Shown here: positions 25,483 through 34,754 of the stretch, piece by piece
Numbering within the stretch: position 1 is the stretch's first letter
Layout: the number at the start of each line of letters is the position of its first letter
Assembly: GCF_000472385.1 (NCBI RefSeq)
Contig: NZ_AWZU01000024.1
Span: 60,575 to 124,574 of the forward strand
DNA: 64,000 nt
From: Bradyrhizobium sp. ARR65
GTDB lineage: Bacteria; Pseudomonadota; Alphaproteobacteria; Rhizobiales; Xanthobacteraceae
Reading direction: 5' to 3'
Program-made: the position numbers and the translations under genes
Notes under the pieces: generated by a model
The model's input: only the letters and a program-made list of their open reading frames with translations
Databases searched by the model: none
Told to the model about the DNA's origin: nothing

Positions 25483-25690
25483 CTCTCTAAAATCTCATGT
25501 CTCTCGAGCGAGCATTAGCCGGAATGGGAACCCTATGCCAGCATTATGATGCAGGGCAGAACCTCGCTTCCAGGCGGCTTTCAAGGATCGTTTGCAGCTC
25601 AGGGATGCGCCGCATTCCGGAAAAACCATTGACGAGCCCGCTTCTCCATCGCCAAGGTCGGCGCAACCAAAAACAGGGAGACGCCCGTCC

Positions 25691-26929
25691 ATGACCCCGG
25701 CCGCATTCGATTTTGCTCCGCTCTTCCCGGCAGGCTTGCCGCAGCCTGCGGCGAAATGGACGGGCCTTGCTAAATACAGCTTTGTGGGCGGCAACAACGA
25801 CCCCGACCAGGTGCCGGTCGATGGCTTGATCGCGGCGGTCGATGCGGTGCTCCGCCGCGAAGGCAAAGGGCTCGCCACCTACAATCTCGCCCACGGTCCG
25901 CAGGGCTATCGGCCCCTGCGTGAATTTCTCACCGCGAAATTGCAGCGCGATGCGGGCATCGCGGCCAGCCCGGACGACATCCTGATCGTCTCCGGGTCGC
26001 TGCAAGCACTCGACCTCGTCAACCACACATTGCTGGCACGCGGCGACACCGTCATCGTCGAGCAGGAGACCTATCAGGGATCGCTGAACCGGTTGACGCG
26101 GCTCGGCGTCAATGTGGTTGGTATCCCGCTCGACCAGGACGGCATGCGCATGGATGCGCTCGCCTCGGCCCTCGCCGATCTCAAGGCCCGCAGCATCCGG
26201 CCCAAATATATCTACACCATTCCGACCGTGCAAAACCCGACCGGCAGCATCATGCCGGCGTCGCGCCGTGCCGAGCTGCTGCGGCTCTCGGAGGCTTACG
26301 GCGTCCCGATTTTCGAGGACGACTGCTATGCGGACCTGATCTGGGACGGCAAGCGGCCGCCTGCGATCCATGCGATGGCCAGGAATGGCGGGGTGATCCA
26401 TATCGGCTCGTTCTCAAAATCGATCGCGCCGGCGCTGCGGGTCGGATTCGTGGTGGCGCCCTGGGAGATCATGTCGCGCATGCTGGCGCTGAAGACCGAT
26501 GCCGGCTCCGGTGCGCTGGAACAGATGGTGCTCGCTGAATATTGCGTACCGCATTTCGTCTCGCATGTTCCCGAGCTCCGCCGCGCGCTACGCAAGAAAC
26601 TCGACACGCTCATGGAGGCGCTGAACGAGCAGTTTGGCACCGCCGCCGAGTTCGAGGAGCCGAAGGGCGGGATCTTTCTCTGGGTCAAGCTCCCCGACAA
26701 TGTCGACACGCCAAAGCTCTATCAATCGGCGCTCGCCGCCGGCGTCTCGATCAACCCGGGGCCGGAATGGTCGACCGACGGCGGATATTCCAAGAGCCGC
26801 CTGCGGCTGTGCTTCGCCAGTCCCTCGCATCAGCAGATCCGCGAAGGCGTCGCGCTGCTCGCCGATGTCTGCCGGCGCGAATTCGGCGTGCCGGTCCGGA
26901 TCGCCAATGTGGAGAAGGCGCGGGGCTAG
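25691..26929 (+). CDS. PLP-dependent aminotransferase, 2-aminoadipate/MocR-like fold type I
   Basis: ATG 25691 with GGAG upstream gives 412 residues. The fold type I features are clear: SGSLQALDLVNHTLLARGD for cofactor binding, IPTVQNPTGSIM, FEDDCYADL, the PLP lysine K243 in HIGSFSKSIAPALRVG, and the C-terminal RLCFASPS arginine region. No N-terminal GntR domain is present, so it is an enzyme rather than a MocR regulator. It is related to LysN/2-aminoadipate or aromatic transaminases; the substrate is unproven. A HAD phosphatase gene follows by 126 bases. Confidence 0.85.
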   Translation: MTPAAFDFAPLFPAGLPQPAAKWTGLAKYSFVGGNNDPDQVPVDGLIAAVDAVLRREGKGLATYNLAHGPQGYRPLREFLTAKLQRDAGIAASPDDILIVSGSLQALDLVNHTLLARGDTVIVEQETYQGSLNRLTRLGVNVVGIPLDQDGMRMDALASALADLKARSIRPKYIYTIPTVQNPTGSIMPASRRAELLRLSEAYGVPIFEDDCYADLIWDGKRPPAIHAMARNGGVIHIGSFSKSIAPALRVGFVVAPWEIMSRMLALKTDAGSGALEQMVLAEYCVPHFVSHVPELRRALRKKLDTLMEALNEQFGTAAEFEEPKGGIFLWVKLPDNVDTPKLYQSALAAGVSINPGPEWSTDGGYSKSRLRLCFASPSHQQIREGVALLADVCRREFGVPVRIANVEKARG

Positions 26930-27055
26930 AGAGAGCTGCATTCGGTGCTCCCTCTCTCCGGCGCGGAGAGACAGGGAGCCTGCCATCGCCGCCAGATGGA
27001 GGTTCGTGCGAGAGGTGGCTAGACAGGCCGCGCCCGGCCGACTAGCACAATCCAT

Positions 27056-27697
27056 ATGAACACGATTTTCTTCGACCTCGACGGAACGCTGACCGATCCC
27101 AAAATCGGCATCACGCGCTCGATCCGATATGCGCTCGAAAAACTCGGCCGCGAGGCGCCCAGCGAAGATGACCTTACCTGGTGCATCGGGCCGCCCCTGC
27201 ACGCGAGCTTGCTGCGACTGCTCGGCGAGCCCCATCTCGCGGATCGCGCATTGCTGCTGTATCGCGAGCGCTTCAGCGACATCGGGCTGTACGAGAACGC
27301 CGTCTATGCCGGCATCGAGGAGACGCTGGCTGTGCTTGCCGACGGCTCCCGCCGGCTCTTCGTCGCCACCAGCAAGGCCCGCGTCTATGCGACGCGCATC
27401 ATCGAGCATTTCAAGCTGGGTGCGTATTTCGAGCACGTGTTCGGCTCGGAATTGGACGGCAGGCGAACCGACAAGACCGAGCTGTTGAAATACGCGCTCG
27501 AGACCACGCGTATCGATCCGGCGGACGCGCTGATGGTCGGTGACCGGAGCTATGACATCGTGGGCGCGCGCAATAACCGCATGCGCGCGCTGGGCGTGCT
27601 CTATGGTTTTGGCACGCGAGATGAGCTGACGCAGGCTGGCGCGCATCGGCTTTGTGCCATGCCTGCGGAAATACCAGGGCTCGCGGTCCGGCCCTGA
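27056..27697 (+). CDS. HAD-superfamily hydrolase (phosphoglycolate-phosphatase-like)
   Basis: The 213-residue protein has the HAD motifs in order: DLDGTLTD (D7 nucleophile, D9 acid), the threonine/serine motif VATSKA near 101-106, a lysine in RTDKTEL, and the metal-binding MVGDRSYDIVGA. A helical cap lies between motifs I and II. It resembles Gph/PpaX-type small-molecule phosphatases. The physiological substrate is unknown. It follows the aminotransferase gene on the same strand, with a GC-rich inverted repeat (around 26949-26978) in the gap. Confidence 0.85.
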   Translation: MNTIFFDLDGTLTDPKIGITRSIRYALEKLGREAPSEDDLTWCIGPPLHASLLRLLGEPHLADRALLLYRERFSDIGLYENAVYAGIEETLAVLADGSRRLFVATSKARVYATRIIEHFKLGAYFEHVFGSELDGRRTDKTELLKYALETTRIDPADALMVGDRSYDIVGARNNRMRALGVLYGFGTRDELTQAGAHRLCAMPAEIPGLAVRP

Positions 27698-27769
27698 ACG
27701 CGCAAACTTCGCTTCTCCCCGCGCTTGCGGTAAGAGGTAAGGCGCGTGTCGGCCATGCCGCCCTCGCGG

Positions 27770-28099
27770 CTAGAACAAGCTCTCCCAAAGGCGATCTCCT
27801 GTCGTGGCCATCCGTTCGGCGTCGGGCATCTGCTCGCCGGCCAGAGCTTGGGCCAGACGAAGCAACAGCACGATCGAAACATTGCCTGTGCCGGCCTCGA
27901 TACGGGCGATGTAGCGCTCGGAGATCTGAGATCTGCGCGACAGCTCGCGCCGCGACAGCCTGCGGCAGAGCCGCATGACGCGCAACCGATCGCCCATCTG
28001 CTTGAGAAAGTCGCTTTCGGCGCACGACAACGGACGGCCGTCGAGCGTTGCTCGAACGGTTGGACCGGCAAGCGCCGGCGCGGGCGATAGCATTTCCAT
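27770..28099 (-). CDS. XRE-family regulator with BoxR-type helix-turn-helix
   Basis: The 109-residue form (ATG 28099) carries one HTH_3 domain (about 35-90: FLKQMGDRLRVMRL, RRELSRRSQISERYIARIEAG, NVSIVLLLRLAQAL). The pattern GTGNVSIVLLLRLA is close to the N-terminal DNA-binding half of BoxR, but the C-terminal shikimate-kinase-like effector domain of BoxR is missing. The open frame extends upstream to 28315; those residues look non-conserved and the start is uncertain. It is divergent from the beta-lactamase-fold gene, a likely target. Confidence 0.65.
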   Translation of the reverse strand: MEMLSPAPALAGPTVRATLDGRPLSCAESDFLKQMGDRLRVMRLCRRLSRRELSRRSQISERYIARIEAGTGNVSIVLLLRLAQALAGEQMPDAERMATTGDRLWESLF

Positions 28100-28394
28100 G
28101 TTTGCCACGTTTCGGATCCCAATGGTTTTGCCATCGTCGCCAAGCGGCCGCAGCATCGCATTGACACAGATCAATTGCCTCGGCGCGGCCTGCCGTGCTG
28201 CCGGACCCAGGCGCGATTGAACGCAGACGTTCCGCCCAGGATGAGAAGCCGACGCCTCCGCGAAAACGCGGCTGAGTGCATCCTCGAAGACATGGCCGCC
28301 CAACCCAAAACGCATCTGGCCCGATGCAATGCGCGTCGATAGTCTTCACTGCCGAATAAACACGCGCCGACAAGGCCGAAAAAGGGAAACGCAT

Positions 28395-29669
28395 ATGGGA
28401 CCGATGCGAACGCTCGTCGCAGCACTCTGCTTGTTTGCTTGCACATCGGCATTTGCTGGAGACCCCCTGCCCCGCGCGAGGCCCGAAAACGTCGGCTTCT
28501 CCGCTGAGAGGCTGGGGCGGATCGGGGCGGCGATCCAGGCGGATGTCGATGCCGGTCGAATTCCCGGCGCGGTGATCGCGATCGCCCGGCACGGCAAGCT
28601 CGTGATGTTCGACGCCTATGGCTATCGCGACAAGGCGGCCAATGCGGCGATGACCACCGACACCATCTTCAACATCGCCTCCATGACCAAGCCCATGACG
28701 ACGGTGGGCGCGCTGCTGCTCTATGAGCAGGGTAAGCTCCTGATCGGCGATCCCCTGTCGAAATACTTTCCGAAATTTGCCGAGATGCGGGTGGCCAAGC
28801 GCGACGGCTATGGCGAGCCGACTGCCGACACGGTACCAACCATTCGCCCGATCCTGATCCAGGACCTGATGCGCCATACATCCGGCCTGATCTATGGCGG
28901 GCGCGGCACGACGCTCGTGCACAAGATGTATCCGGCGGGCAGCGCGGATGCCGCGCGCGAGTACGACGGCGCCGCCTTCATGGACAAGCTCGCGTCGCTG
29001 CCGCTTTTGTATCAGCCGGCCTCCGTTTGGGATTACGGCTTTGGTCTGGACGTGCTCGGGCTCACGATCGAGAAGATCACCGGACAATCGCTCGGACAGT
29101 ACCTGCAGGCCAATCTGTTCGCGCCCTTGGGGATGACCGACACGGGCTTTGCGATCTCGCCTGAAAAGGCCGCGCGCTATGCGAAGCCGCTGCCGGCCGA
29201 CCCCGACACCGGCAAGCCGCAGGCGCGCAGTCCGGAGTTGACCGAGCCGCTCAAATTCGAATGCGGCGGCGGCTGCGCGGCATCAACGGCATCGGACTAT
29301 TTGCGCTTCGCGACCATGCTGATGAACGGCGGACGCTTTGGCGAGGCACGCCTGCTCGGGCCGAAGACGGTCGCCTATATGCTGTCGGACCAACTCGGGC
29401 CCAACATCAAAAACCTGATCGGCAATGCAGATCCCACCCGCTCCGATTACGGCTTCGGGCTCGGGCTCGCCGTACGCACCACGCCGGGTGTCGTCAAGAT
29501 GATGGGATCGGTCGGGCAGTTCTCCTGGCCGGGTGCAAGCGGCACGGATTGGTGGGTCGACCCCAAGGAAGAACTCGTCGTGGTCTATCTCTCGGCCGCG
29601 CCAGGGCCGATCCGCTGGTACTACCGGCAGAAGATCAACGCGCTGGTGTATCAGGCGATCGTTGATTAG
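28395..29669 (+). CDS. Serine hydrolase of the class C beta-lactamase / family VIII esterase fold
   Basis: ATG 28395 gives 424 residues with a Sec signal peptide cleaved after AFA (about 21). The catalytic SMTK motif is at S96-K99, and the tyrosine lies in WDYGFGLDVLG near 217. The remaining architecture (LLLYEQGKLLIGDPLSKYFP, HTSGLIYGG) is typical of penicillin-binding-protein-like esterases. The periplasmic enzyme could be an esterase, a D-aminopeptidase-like enzyme or a weak beta-lactamase; there is no basis to call it AmpC. It is divergent from the XRE regulator. Confidence 0.85.
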   Translation: MGPMRTLVAALCLFACTSAFAGDPLPRARPENVGFSAERLGRIGAAIQADVDAGRIPGAVIAIARHGKLVMFDAYGYRDKAANAAMTTDTIFNIASMTKPMTTVGALLLYEQGKLLIGDPLSKYFPKFAEMRVAKRDGYGEPTADTVPTIRPILIQDLMRHTSGLIYGGRGTTLVHKMYPAGSADAAREYDGAAFMDKLASLPLLYQPASVWDYGFGLDVLGLTIEKITGQSLGQYLQANLFAPLGMTDTGFAISPEKAARYAKPLPADPDTGKPQARSPELTEPLKFECGGGCAASTASDYLRFATMLMNGGRFGEARLLGPKTVAYMLSDQLGPNIKNLIGNADPTRSDYGFGLGLAVRTTPGVVKMMGSVGQFSWPGASGTDWWVDPKEELVVVYLSAAPGPIRWYYRQKINALVYQAIVD

Positions 29670-29842
29670 CGCAGTCGCCGAAGCACGCGCGTCTGCTTCG
29701 AGCAAGCGACAAGCTGCGCGGATCGAGCCGACGCGTGTCCGGCGCGCGAAGCTGAACGGTTGTTCAGAATTCTCTTGCGGTTTCGTCGGAACGTTCGGCC
29801 GCAGGCGAAGTTTTAAACTGCGTTCAATCGGAGGAGGACAGT

Positions 29843-30061
29843 ATGAGGAAGATTGGACTCGCCGCTCTTGCCTTCGGCGCGCTGGCGGTTGCTCTGCCGA
29901 CGGTTGCGAGCGCGGACACGGTGGTGATCAAGAGGCACCATCATCCGTTCGACGCACGCGCTGAATACCGCATGCATCGCGACTACGGCTTGCACGAGGG
30001 TTGGTACCATCACCGCCCCGGCCGGACGGTCGTGATCAAGCGCCACTACGACAGTTACTGA
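29843..30061 (+). CDS. Small exported His-rich protein with duplicated TVVIKRH motif
   Basis: GGAGGAGG lies just before ATG 29843. The 72-residue product has a signal peptide cleaved after VASA (24), leaving a 48-residue periplasmic peptide. TVVIKRH occurs twice (26-32 and 62-68) and flanks a basic, aromatic, His-rich centre (HHHPFDARAEYRMHRDYG, WYHHRPG). A terminator follows. The family is not recognised by function; similar short secreted proteins are common in Bradyrhizobiaceae. Confidence 0.72.
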   Translation: MRKIGLAALAFGALAVALPTVASADTVVIKRHHHPFDARAEYRMHRDYGLHEGWYHHRPGRTVVIKRHYDSY

Positions 30062-30078
30062 GGTGAGGCACGACACGA

Positions 30079-30107
30079 GAATGGCCCCGCAAGGGGCCAT
30101 TCTTTTT
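30079..30107 (+). terminator. Rho-independent terminator
   Basis: GAATGGCCCC (30079-30088), loop GCAA, GGGGCCATTC (30093-30102), then TTTTT. It ends the transcript of the 72-residue exported protein. Confidence 0.92.
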
Positions 30108-30117
30108 GCTTTTTCCC

Positions 30118-30240
30118 ATCATTGCGAGCAGCGAAGCGGACGAACGAATCCAGATTGCTTCCGCGCAGTCAGGCTGGATTGCTTCGCGGAGCCTGTCATC
30201 GGGCGACGCTTCGCGCCGACCCGTTGGCTCGCAATGGCGG
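30118..30240. repeat. Palindromic intergenic element, family B
   Basis: ATCATTGCGAGCAGCGAAGCGG at the left and TTGGCTCGCAATGGCGG at the right are complementary in part. The inner AATCCAGATTGCTTCC and GGCTGGATTGCTTCGC blocks are the same as in the elements near 21718 and 60227. Confidence 0.68.
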
Positions 30241-30250
30241 CTCTTGGCGG

Positions 30251-31069
30251 TCAATCCCAGGCCGGCGCGAAGCCGGGACTCACAAGACGCTTGTCCTTGG
30301 GCAAGGCCGCGATCGCCTTGCGATCCTCGTCGTCCAGGGTCAGCTTCAGCGCATCGAGATTGGCCTTCTGGCTTTCGCTGCGCGAAGCCTTCGGGATCGC
30401 GGCGACGCCTTTCTGGTCGAGCAACCATTTCAGCGCCACTTGCGCGGCGGTCGCATTGTGCTTCCTGCCGATCTTCATCACCGTCTCGTCGCTTGCGGCG
30501 CGGCCCTGCGCCAGCGGACAATAGGCCACCATCGGAATGCCTTTGGCATCGAGATAGTTCTTGACCTTCGATTGGTCGAGCATCACGTGATACTCGATCT
30601 GGTTGCACGCGATTGGCGCCTCGATGTCCTCGATTGTGGTCTTGAGCAGCGCGAGGGTGAAATTGGCGACGCCGATCGCGCGGGTGCGCCCTTCCTCTTT
30701 CAGCTTCATCAGCGTCTCGAACACGGCCGGCAGGTTCATGCTGCGCGACGGCCAGTGCACGAGATAGAGATCGACGAAGTCGAGCCTGAGCTTCTTCAAG
30801 CTGGCATCGAACGCCCTGCGGATCGCATCCGGCGCGAGATTCTCGTGCCAGACCTTGGTGGTGACGTGCAGCTCGTTGCGGGCGATGCCGGCGGCCGCAA
30901 TAGCGGGCCCGATTGCATCCTCGTTGGCGTACATCTCGGCGGTGTCGATATGGCGATAGCCGAGTGCGAGCGCGCTCTCGACCGCGGCGCGGCAGACATC
31001 GCCCTGCATGCGGTACGTGCCGAGCCCGAGCCGCGGCAGGCTGATGCCCTGGGTTTGCAGATGGTCCAT
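30251..31069 (-). CDS. Aldo/keto reductase
   Basis: ATG 31069 is preceded by AGGAG at seven bases. The 272-residue protein has the AKR catalytic tetrad D42, Y47, K72 and H105 (DTAEMYANE; TTKVW; LVHWP) and the NADPH-binding C-terminus IPKASRSES. It is close to the DkgB/2,5-diketo-gluconate reductase group, NADPH-dependent carbonyl reductases that act on methylglyoxal and similar aldehydes. It is cytosolic and monocistronic between two repeat-rich gaps. An in-frame extension to 31195 is not supported. Confidence 0.9.
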   Translation of the reverse strand: MDHLQTQGISLPRLGLGTYRMQGDVCRAAVESALALGYRHIDTAEMYANEDAIGPAIAAAGIARNELHVTTKVWHENLAPDAIRRAFDASLKKLRLDFVDLYLVHWPSRSMNLPAVFETLMKLKEEGRTRAIGVANFTLALLKTTIEDIEAPIACNQIEYHVMLDQSKVKNYLDAKGIPMVAYCPLAQGRAASDETVMKIGRKHNATAAQVALKWLLDQKGVAAIPKASRSESQKANLDALKLTLDDEDRKAIAALPKDKRLVSPGFAPAWD

Positions 31070-31255
31070 GTTAACTCCTGAAGCGATACCGGCGGGGCGC
31101 AAGCCGCCGCCGACGGGCAAACGAATATTGGCTGAAAGCATCGAAATGGCGGAACCGCCGCAAGCAGTCTGCCTGCAAGGCACGCGGCGGATCAAGGCTG
31201 CCGGCTACAAGATGTCGCGACCTCTCCATCTCGCCTCGAGGCACGCCAGTCGATC

Positions 31256-31368
31256 GTCATCCTAAGGCGCTCGCGAAAGCGAGCCTCGAAGGATGTACGC
31301 CCCGCTGCGAGAGCGGGCCGCTCATCCTTCGAGACGGCCGCGATTCGCGGCCTCCTCGGGATGACGGG
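31256..31368. repeat. Palindromic intergenic element, family C
   Basis: CGTCATCCTAAGGCGCTCGC opens and CTCCTCGGGATGACGG closes the unit, with internal hairpins GCTCGCGAAAGCGAGC, GCTGCGAGAGCGGGCC and CGCGATTCGCGG, and the paired blocks TCGAAGGATG and CATCCTTCGA. The rest of 31070-31420 shows no gene. A shorter relative lies at 55163-55203. Confidence 0.75.
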
Positions 31369-31420
31369 TTTACTTGAGAGCTCGCTGCAAGTTACGCCTG
31401 CCCGGGCCGTTGCCGCCCCA

Positions 31421-31870
31421 TCAGCGCCAGGCGCAGATGCCGCCGTTGTCAGGGTTGCAAGGCCATTTCTGGATGCGCGTATCCATGGCTTGCGCATTCA
31501 ACGGATTGCCATGCCGATGGGCGAGGTGAACGCGACCCGCGCCGCGCGGCTTGCTACGCGCCTGGGCAACCCGGCTCGCGCGATGCGCAGGCGACTTCAG
31601 CTCGGCGCGAACGGGCGCGCTCTTGACGCGCTCGACCGCCACTTTCTTCGGCTGCGCGTTTCGCGACACGATACCGGAGGGCTCGCTCTTGGCCTCGACC
31701 GGGACCTGCGCAAACTCGCCTGGCGGCCCAAGCCGCTTCGGTGACAGCACAGCCTTGGACAGATCGAGGTTCAGGAACTCGTCGGGCCGATAATCGGCCG
31801 CCCAGGCGGCGCTGCCGCCGAGCAGCAGCGTGGTGCCGACGAGAACCGGGACAATAGCTTTCAGGACCAT
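31421..31870 (-). CDS. Exported basic protein of unknown function
   Basis: ATG 31870 with AGGAGG upstream gives 149 residues. A Sec signal peptide (cleavage after AWA, 24) is followed by a Lys/Arg/Ala/Pro-rich, probably unstructured middle (about 60-125). A short C-terminal motif QKWPCNPDNGGICAWR holds two cysteines that could form a disulfide. It should be periplasmic or surface-exposed. I do not recognise a functional family. Confidence 0.68.
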   Translation of the reverse strand: MVLKAIVPVLVGTTLLLGGSAAWAADYRPDEFLNLDLSKAVLSPKRLGPPGEFAQVPVEAKSEPSGIVSRNAQPKKVAVERVKSAPVRAELKSPAHRASRVAQARSKPRGAGRVHLAHRHGNPLNAQAMDTRIQKWPCNPDNGGICAWR

Positions 31871-32030
31871 CCTGGCCTCCTGAAATACGTCAAAATGCGG
31901 GCATTAGAAACTATGCCCTATCTAGGGACGTAAACGCCCATTTCCAGCGGCGGATTTTCCGCCATGGTTTCCGCGCACTGTCATTGCAGCCCTCGATTGC
32001 ATGCATCGCCCACCGGAATGCGCGCGACGG

Positions 32031-33272
32031 TCAATTCGGTCGATCCTGACCCGTGGTCCCCACGAAGGCGCTCTCGATCACCTCGCCGATCGGCTGCCAA
32101 GTGTAGCCGTCGAATTGCACCAACCGCATCTGTTCGATCGGACGGTAATCGCTTGGCCCGGTGTTGATGGCGATGCCCGGCAGCACCACCGAGCTTTGAA
32201 AGTGATTGAGCGAAGCCGCCTGGTGCATGATGTTCTCGCGCGAAAGATCGTCGCCGCATTGTCGCAAGACCTGCGCCATGGTCTCGGCCGCCGCATAGCC
32301 GAACACGGCGTTGCTGTCGGCCTTGTCGCCATCCGGATAATATTTGTCCATGAAGGCCGACCAGGCCTTCATGCCCGCATCGTCCTTCCAGGCGGGATCG
32401 CTGGCGTCTTTCAGGAAAGCCGTCGAGATCACGCCGATCGAATTCTCAAGCCCTCCAGGCCTCAGCGCGTTGGCGATCGAGGCGGACGCGTTGTCGAGCA
32501 GCAGAACGGGATGCCAGCCGATGTCGTTCATGCGTCGGATCGCCAGCGCGGCGATGGGGGGCGCCACATCCAGCAGCACGATTTCCGCGCCCGAGCTCTG
32601 CAGCACGTCGATCTGCGCATCGACCGATTTCTCCGAACCGTCGACGGCGATATCGGAGACGATCATGCGCGCGGTATCGCCCAGCCCCTCCTGCAGCCCG
32701 CGAAACATATCGCGGCCGAACTGGTCGTTTTGCCAGAGCACGGCAATCCTGCGCTCCGCATAGGAGGCCTGGATGTAGTTGGCATAGATGCGCCCCTCGG
32801 CGCGGAAGGTCGGCGGAAAACCCATGGTCCAGGGGAAGGATTTTGGCCGGCTCCATTCCTCGTCACCCGAGGCGATAAAGAGCTGCGGAATCTTGCGCTC
32901 GTTGAGATAGGGGCGGACAGCGAGGTTTTGCGGCGTGCCGAACGAGCCGAACATCAGCCACACCTTGTCGGTCTCCACCAGCTTGCGGGTCTGTTCCCGC
33001 GTCGTCACCGGATCTGCGCTGTCGTCATAGGAAATGAAGCGCACCGTGCGGCCGTTGATCCCGCCGTGCTCGTTGACCATGTCGAAATAGGCGGCTTCCG
33101 CGCGGCCGATGCTGCCGAACGCCGCGAGCGGCCCGGTATAGGGCATGACATTGCCGATGCGGATCTCGTTGTCGGCTACAGCGGCGGCGGGGACTTCCTC
33201 GGCCATCGGGGCGCCCGAAGGCAAGGCCACGAGCAGCAGCATCGCCGCGATTTTCTTCAGATTGAGCCGCAT
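32031..33272 (-). CDS. ABC transporter substrate-binding protein, branched-chain amino acid type
   Basis: ATG 33272 gives 413 residues with a signal peptide (MRLNLKKIAAMLLL, cleavage near PMAEE). The mature domain is LivK-like: RIGNVMPYTGPLAAFG, ISYDDSADPVTT, MFGSFGTPQNLAVRPYLNE, and the C-terminal VFGYAAAETMAQVLRQ. It is related to receptors for amino acids, urea or aromatic acids. As with the protein at 19433, no permease or ATPase gene is adjacent. The nearby M20 peptidase could in principle generate a ligand, but the 63-base gap and operon status are unproven. Confidence 0.87.
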   Translation of the reverse strand: MRLNLKKIAAMLLLVALPSGAPMAEEVPAAAVADNEIRIGNVMPYTGPLAAFGSIGRAEAAYFDMVNEHGGINGRTVRFISYDDSADPVTTREQTRKLVETDKVWLMFGSFGTPQNLAVRPYLNERKIPQLFIASGDEEWSRPKSFPWTMGFPPTFRAEGRIYANYIQASYAERRIAVLWQNDQFGRDMFRGLQEGLGDTARMIVSDIAVDGSEKSVDAQIDVLQSSGAEIVLLDVAPPIAALAIRRMNDIGWHPVLLLDNASASIANALRPGGLENSIGVISTAFLKDASDPAWKDDAGMKAWSAFMDKYYPDGDKADSNAVFGYAAAETMAQVLRQCGDDLSRENIMHQAASLNHFQSSVVLPGIAINTGPSDYRPIEQMRLVQFDGYTWQPIGEVIESAFVGTTGQDRPN

Positions 33273-33335
33273 CGCCGCCAACCTCTGTCCGGCCTTTCGA
33301 CCTGGCCACGAAAGAGTTCCCGCCGCACGGGCGAT

Positions 33336-34754
33336 TTAAGACACGCCACCCGACAACATTTTGACGAGGCGATAAAGATATTCCTCACCCTCGTAGAAGG
33401 ATTTGACGGGAACCCGCTCGTCCCGACCGTGAGCCCTGACGTCGTTAATGTCGTTCGCCATGCCGGAATGGCCATAAGTGGGGATACCGGCGTTGCGTAA
33501 GTAGCTACCGTCCGTGGCGCCCGTGCTCATCACCGGCAGGACCATCGCGCCGGGCCAAAACTCGCCCGAGAGCCTGGCGATCGCGCCCATGATGTCCTCG
33601 TTCATTGGTGACGAGGCGCTGAGCACGGCCTTATCGGTCTGGGCGACGGTGATCTGGTCGTCCGCAAGCACGCGCTCCAACGTTGTCTTGACCTCCTCTA
33701 CCGCTTCGCCCGGCATGATGCGGCAATTGACCTTGGCAGTGGCAAGCTGCGGCAGCGCGTTGACCGCGTGACCGCCTTGCAGCATGGTCGCGACGCAAGT
33801 GGTGCGAAGCTGGGCGTTATAGGCAGGATTGGCCGAGAGCCGCCCGACCGCCTCGGGATCCGGCTGATCCGCCAGCAGCGCCCGCATGTCGGCGGCGGTC
33901 TGCCCGCCTTCGATCTGCGCGAGCCCCTTGAAATAAGCGCGCGTGGTCTCATTGAATCTAAGCGGAAACGAGAACTTCGACAGCCGCACCAATCCCTCGG
34001 CAAGCCGATAGATCGCATTGTCCTTACGCGGCACTGAAGAGTGGCCGCCGCGGTCCCGGACCTCGAGCTGATAGCTGACGGAGACCTTCTCGCTGGTCTG
34101 CACCGCGTTCCGGATCGCCTTGCCGTCCCTGAGGCCGACGCCGCCACCTTCATTCAGCGCGAATTCCGCATCGATGAGGTCGCGATGATTCTTGAGCAGC
34201 CATTGGATGCCAAGTGCATTGCTATCGAGGATCTCCTCGTCCGTCTCAAGCGCGACGATGATGTCGCGATCGGGCTTGAATCCCTCCTGCCTGTAGCGGA
34301 TCAGATTGGTGACGAAGGCCGCCGCCATGTATTTGTCGTCGCTGCTGCCGCGAGCGTAAAAATAACCATCTTTTTCGGTGAGTGTGAATGGGTCCACCGA
34401 CCAGTCTTCGCGCAGCGCCGGCACGACGTCGATATGAGCGAGGAGCAGGATCGGCTTGCGCTTGCCGGTGCCGCGCAGCCGCGCCACCAGATTGCCCTTG
34501 TGCGGCGCCGGATAGAACACATGCACGTCCTCATCCGGAAAACCCGCCGCCCTGAGCCGAGCCGCCATCGCATCGGCCGCCTTCGCGGTATCGCCGGTCG
34601 CGGTCGTGGTGTCGATCTCAACCAGCTCCTTGTAGACCTCGCGGGCGAATTGCTGCTGCGGGTTCAGTTGGTCCGCATAGGCGGCCCCGCCAAAGCAGAG
34701 TGAAAGGAGAGCGGTCCAGACAAACGCGAGCTTCTTATGGCCTGATCGATACAT
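33336..34754 (-). CDS. M20 family metallopeptidase, exported
   Basis: The 472-residue protein begins with a signal peptide (cleavage after AYA, about 27). M20/M28-type metal ligands appear in LLLAHIDVVP, ARGSSDDKYMAAA, LETDEEILDS, NEGGGVG and the C-terminal TYGHSG. A dimerisation domain interrupts the catalytic one (about 220-350). It probably cleaves dipeptides or N-acyl amino acids in the periplasm with two zinc ions. It lies immediately upstream of the solute-binding protein gene on the same strand, so peptide hydrolysis and uptake may be linked. Confidence 0.88.
   Translation of the reverse strand: MYRSGHKKLAFVWTALLSLCFGGAAYADQLNPQQQFAREVYKELVEIDTTTATGDTAKAADAMAARLRAAGFPDEDVHVFYPAPHKGNLVARLRGTGKRKPILLLAHIDVVPALREDWSVDPFTLTEKDGYFYARGSSDDKYMAAAFVTNLIRYRQEGFKPDRDIIVALETDEEILDSNALGIQWLLKNHRDLIDAEFALNEGGGVGLRDGKAIRNAVQTSEKVSVSYQLEVRDRGGHSSVPRKDNAIYRLAEGLVRLSKFSFPLRFNETTRAYFKGLAQIEGGQTAADMRALLADQPDPEAVGRLSANPAYNAQLRTTCVATMLQGGHAVNALPQLATAKVNCRIMPGEAVEEVKTTLERVLADDQITVAQTDKAVLSASSPMNEDIMGAIARLSGEFWPGAMVLPVMSTGATDGSYLRNAGIPTYGHSGMANDINDVRAHGRDERVPVKSFYEGEEYLYRLVKMLSGGVS

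Noticed and set aside
25483..25690. Possible FMN riboswitch before ribB
   Set aside because: The conserved RFN-element blocks could not be found on either strand.
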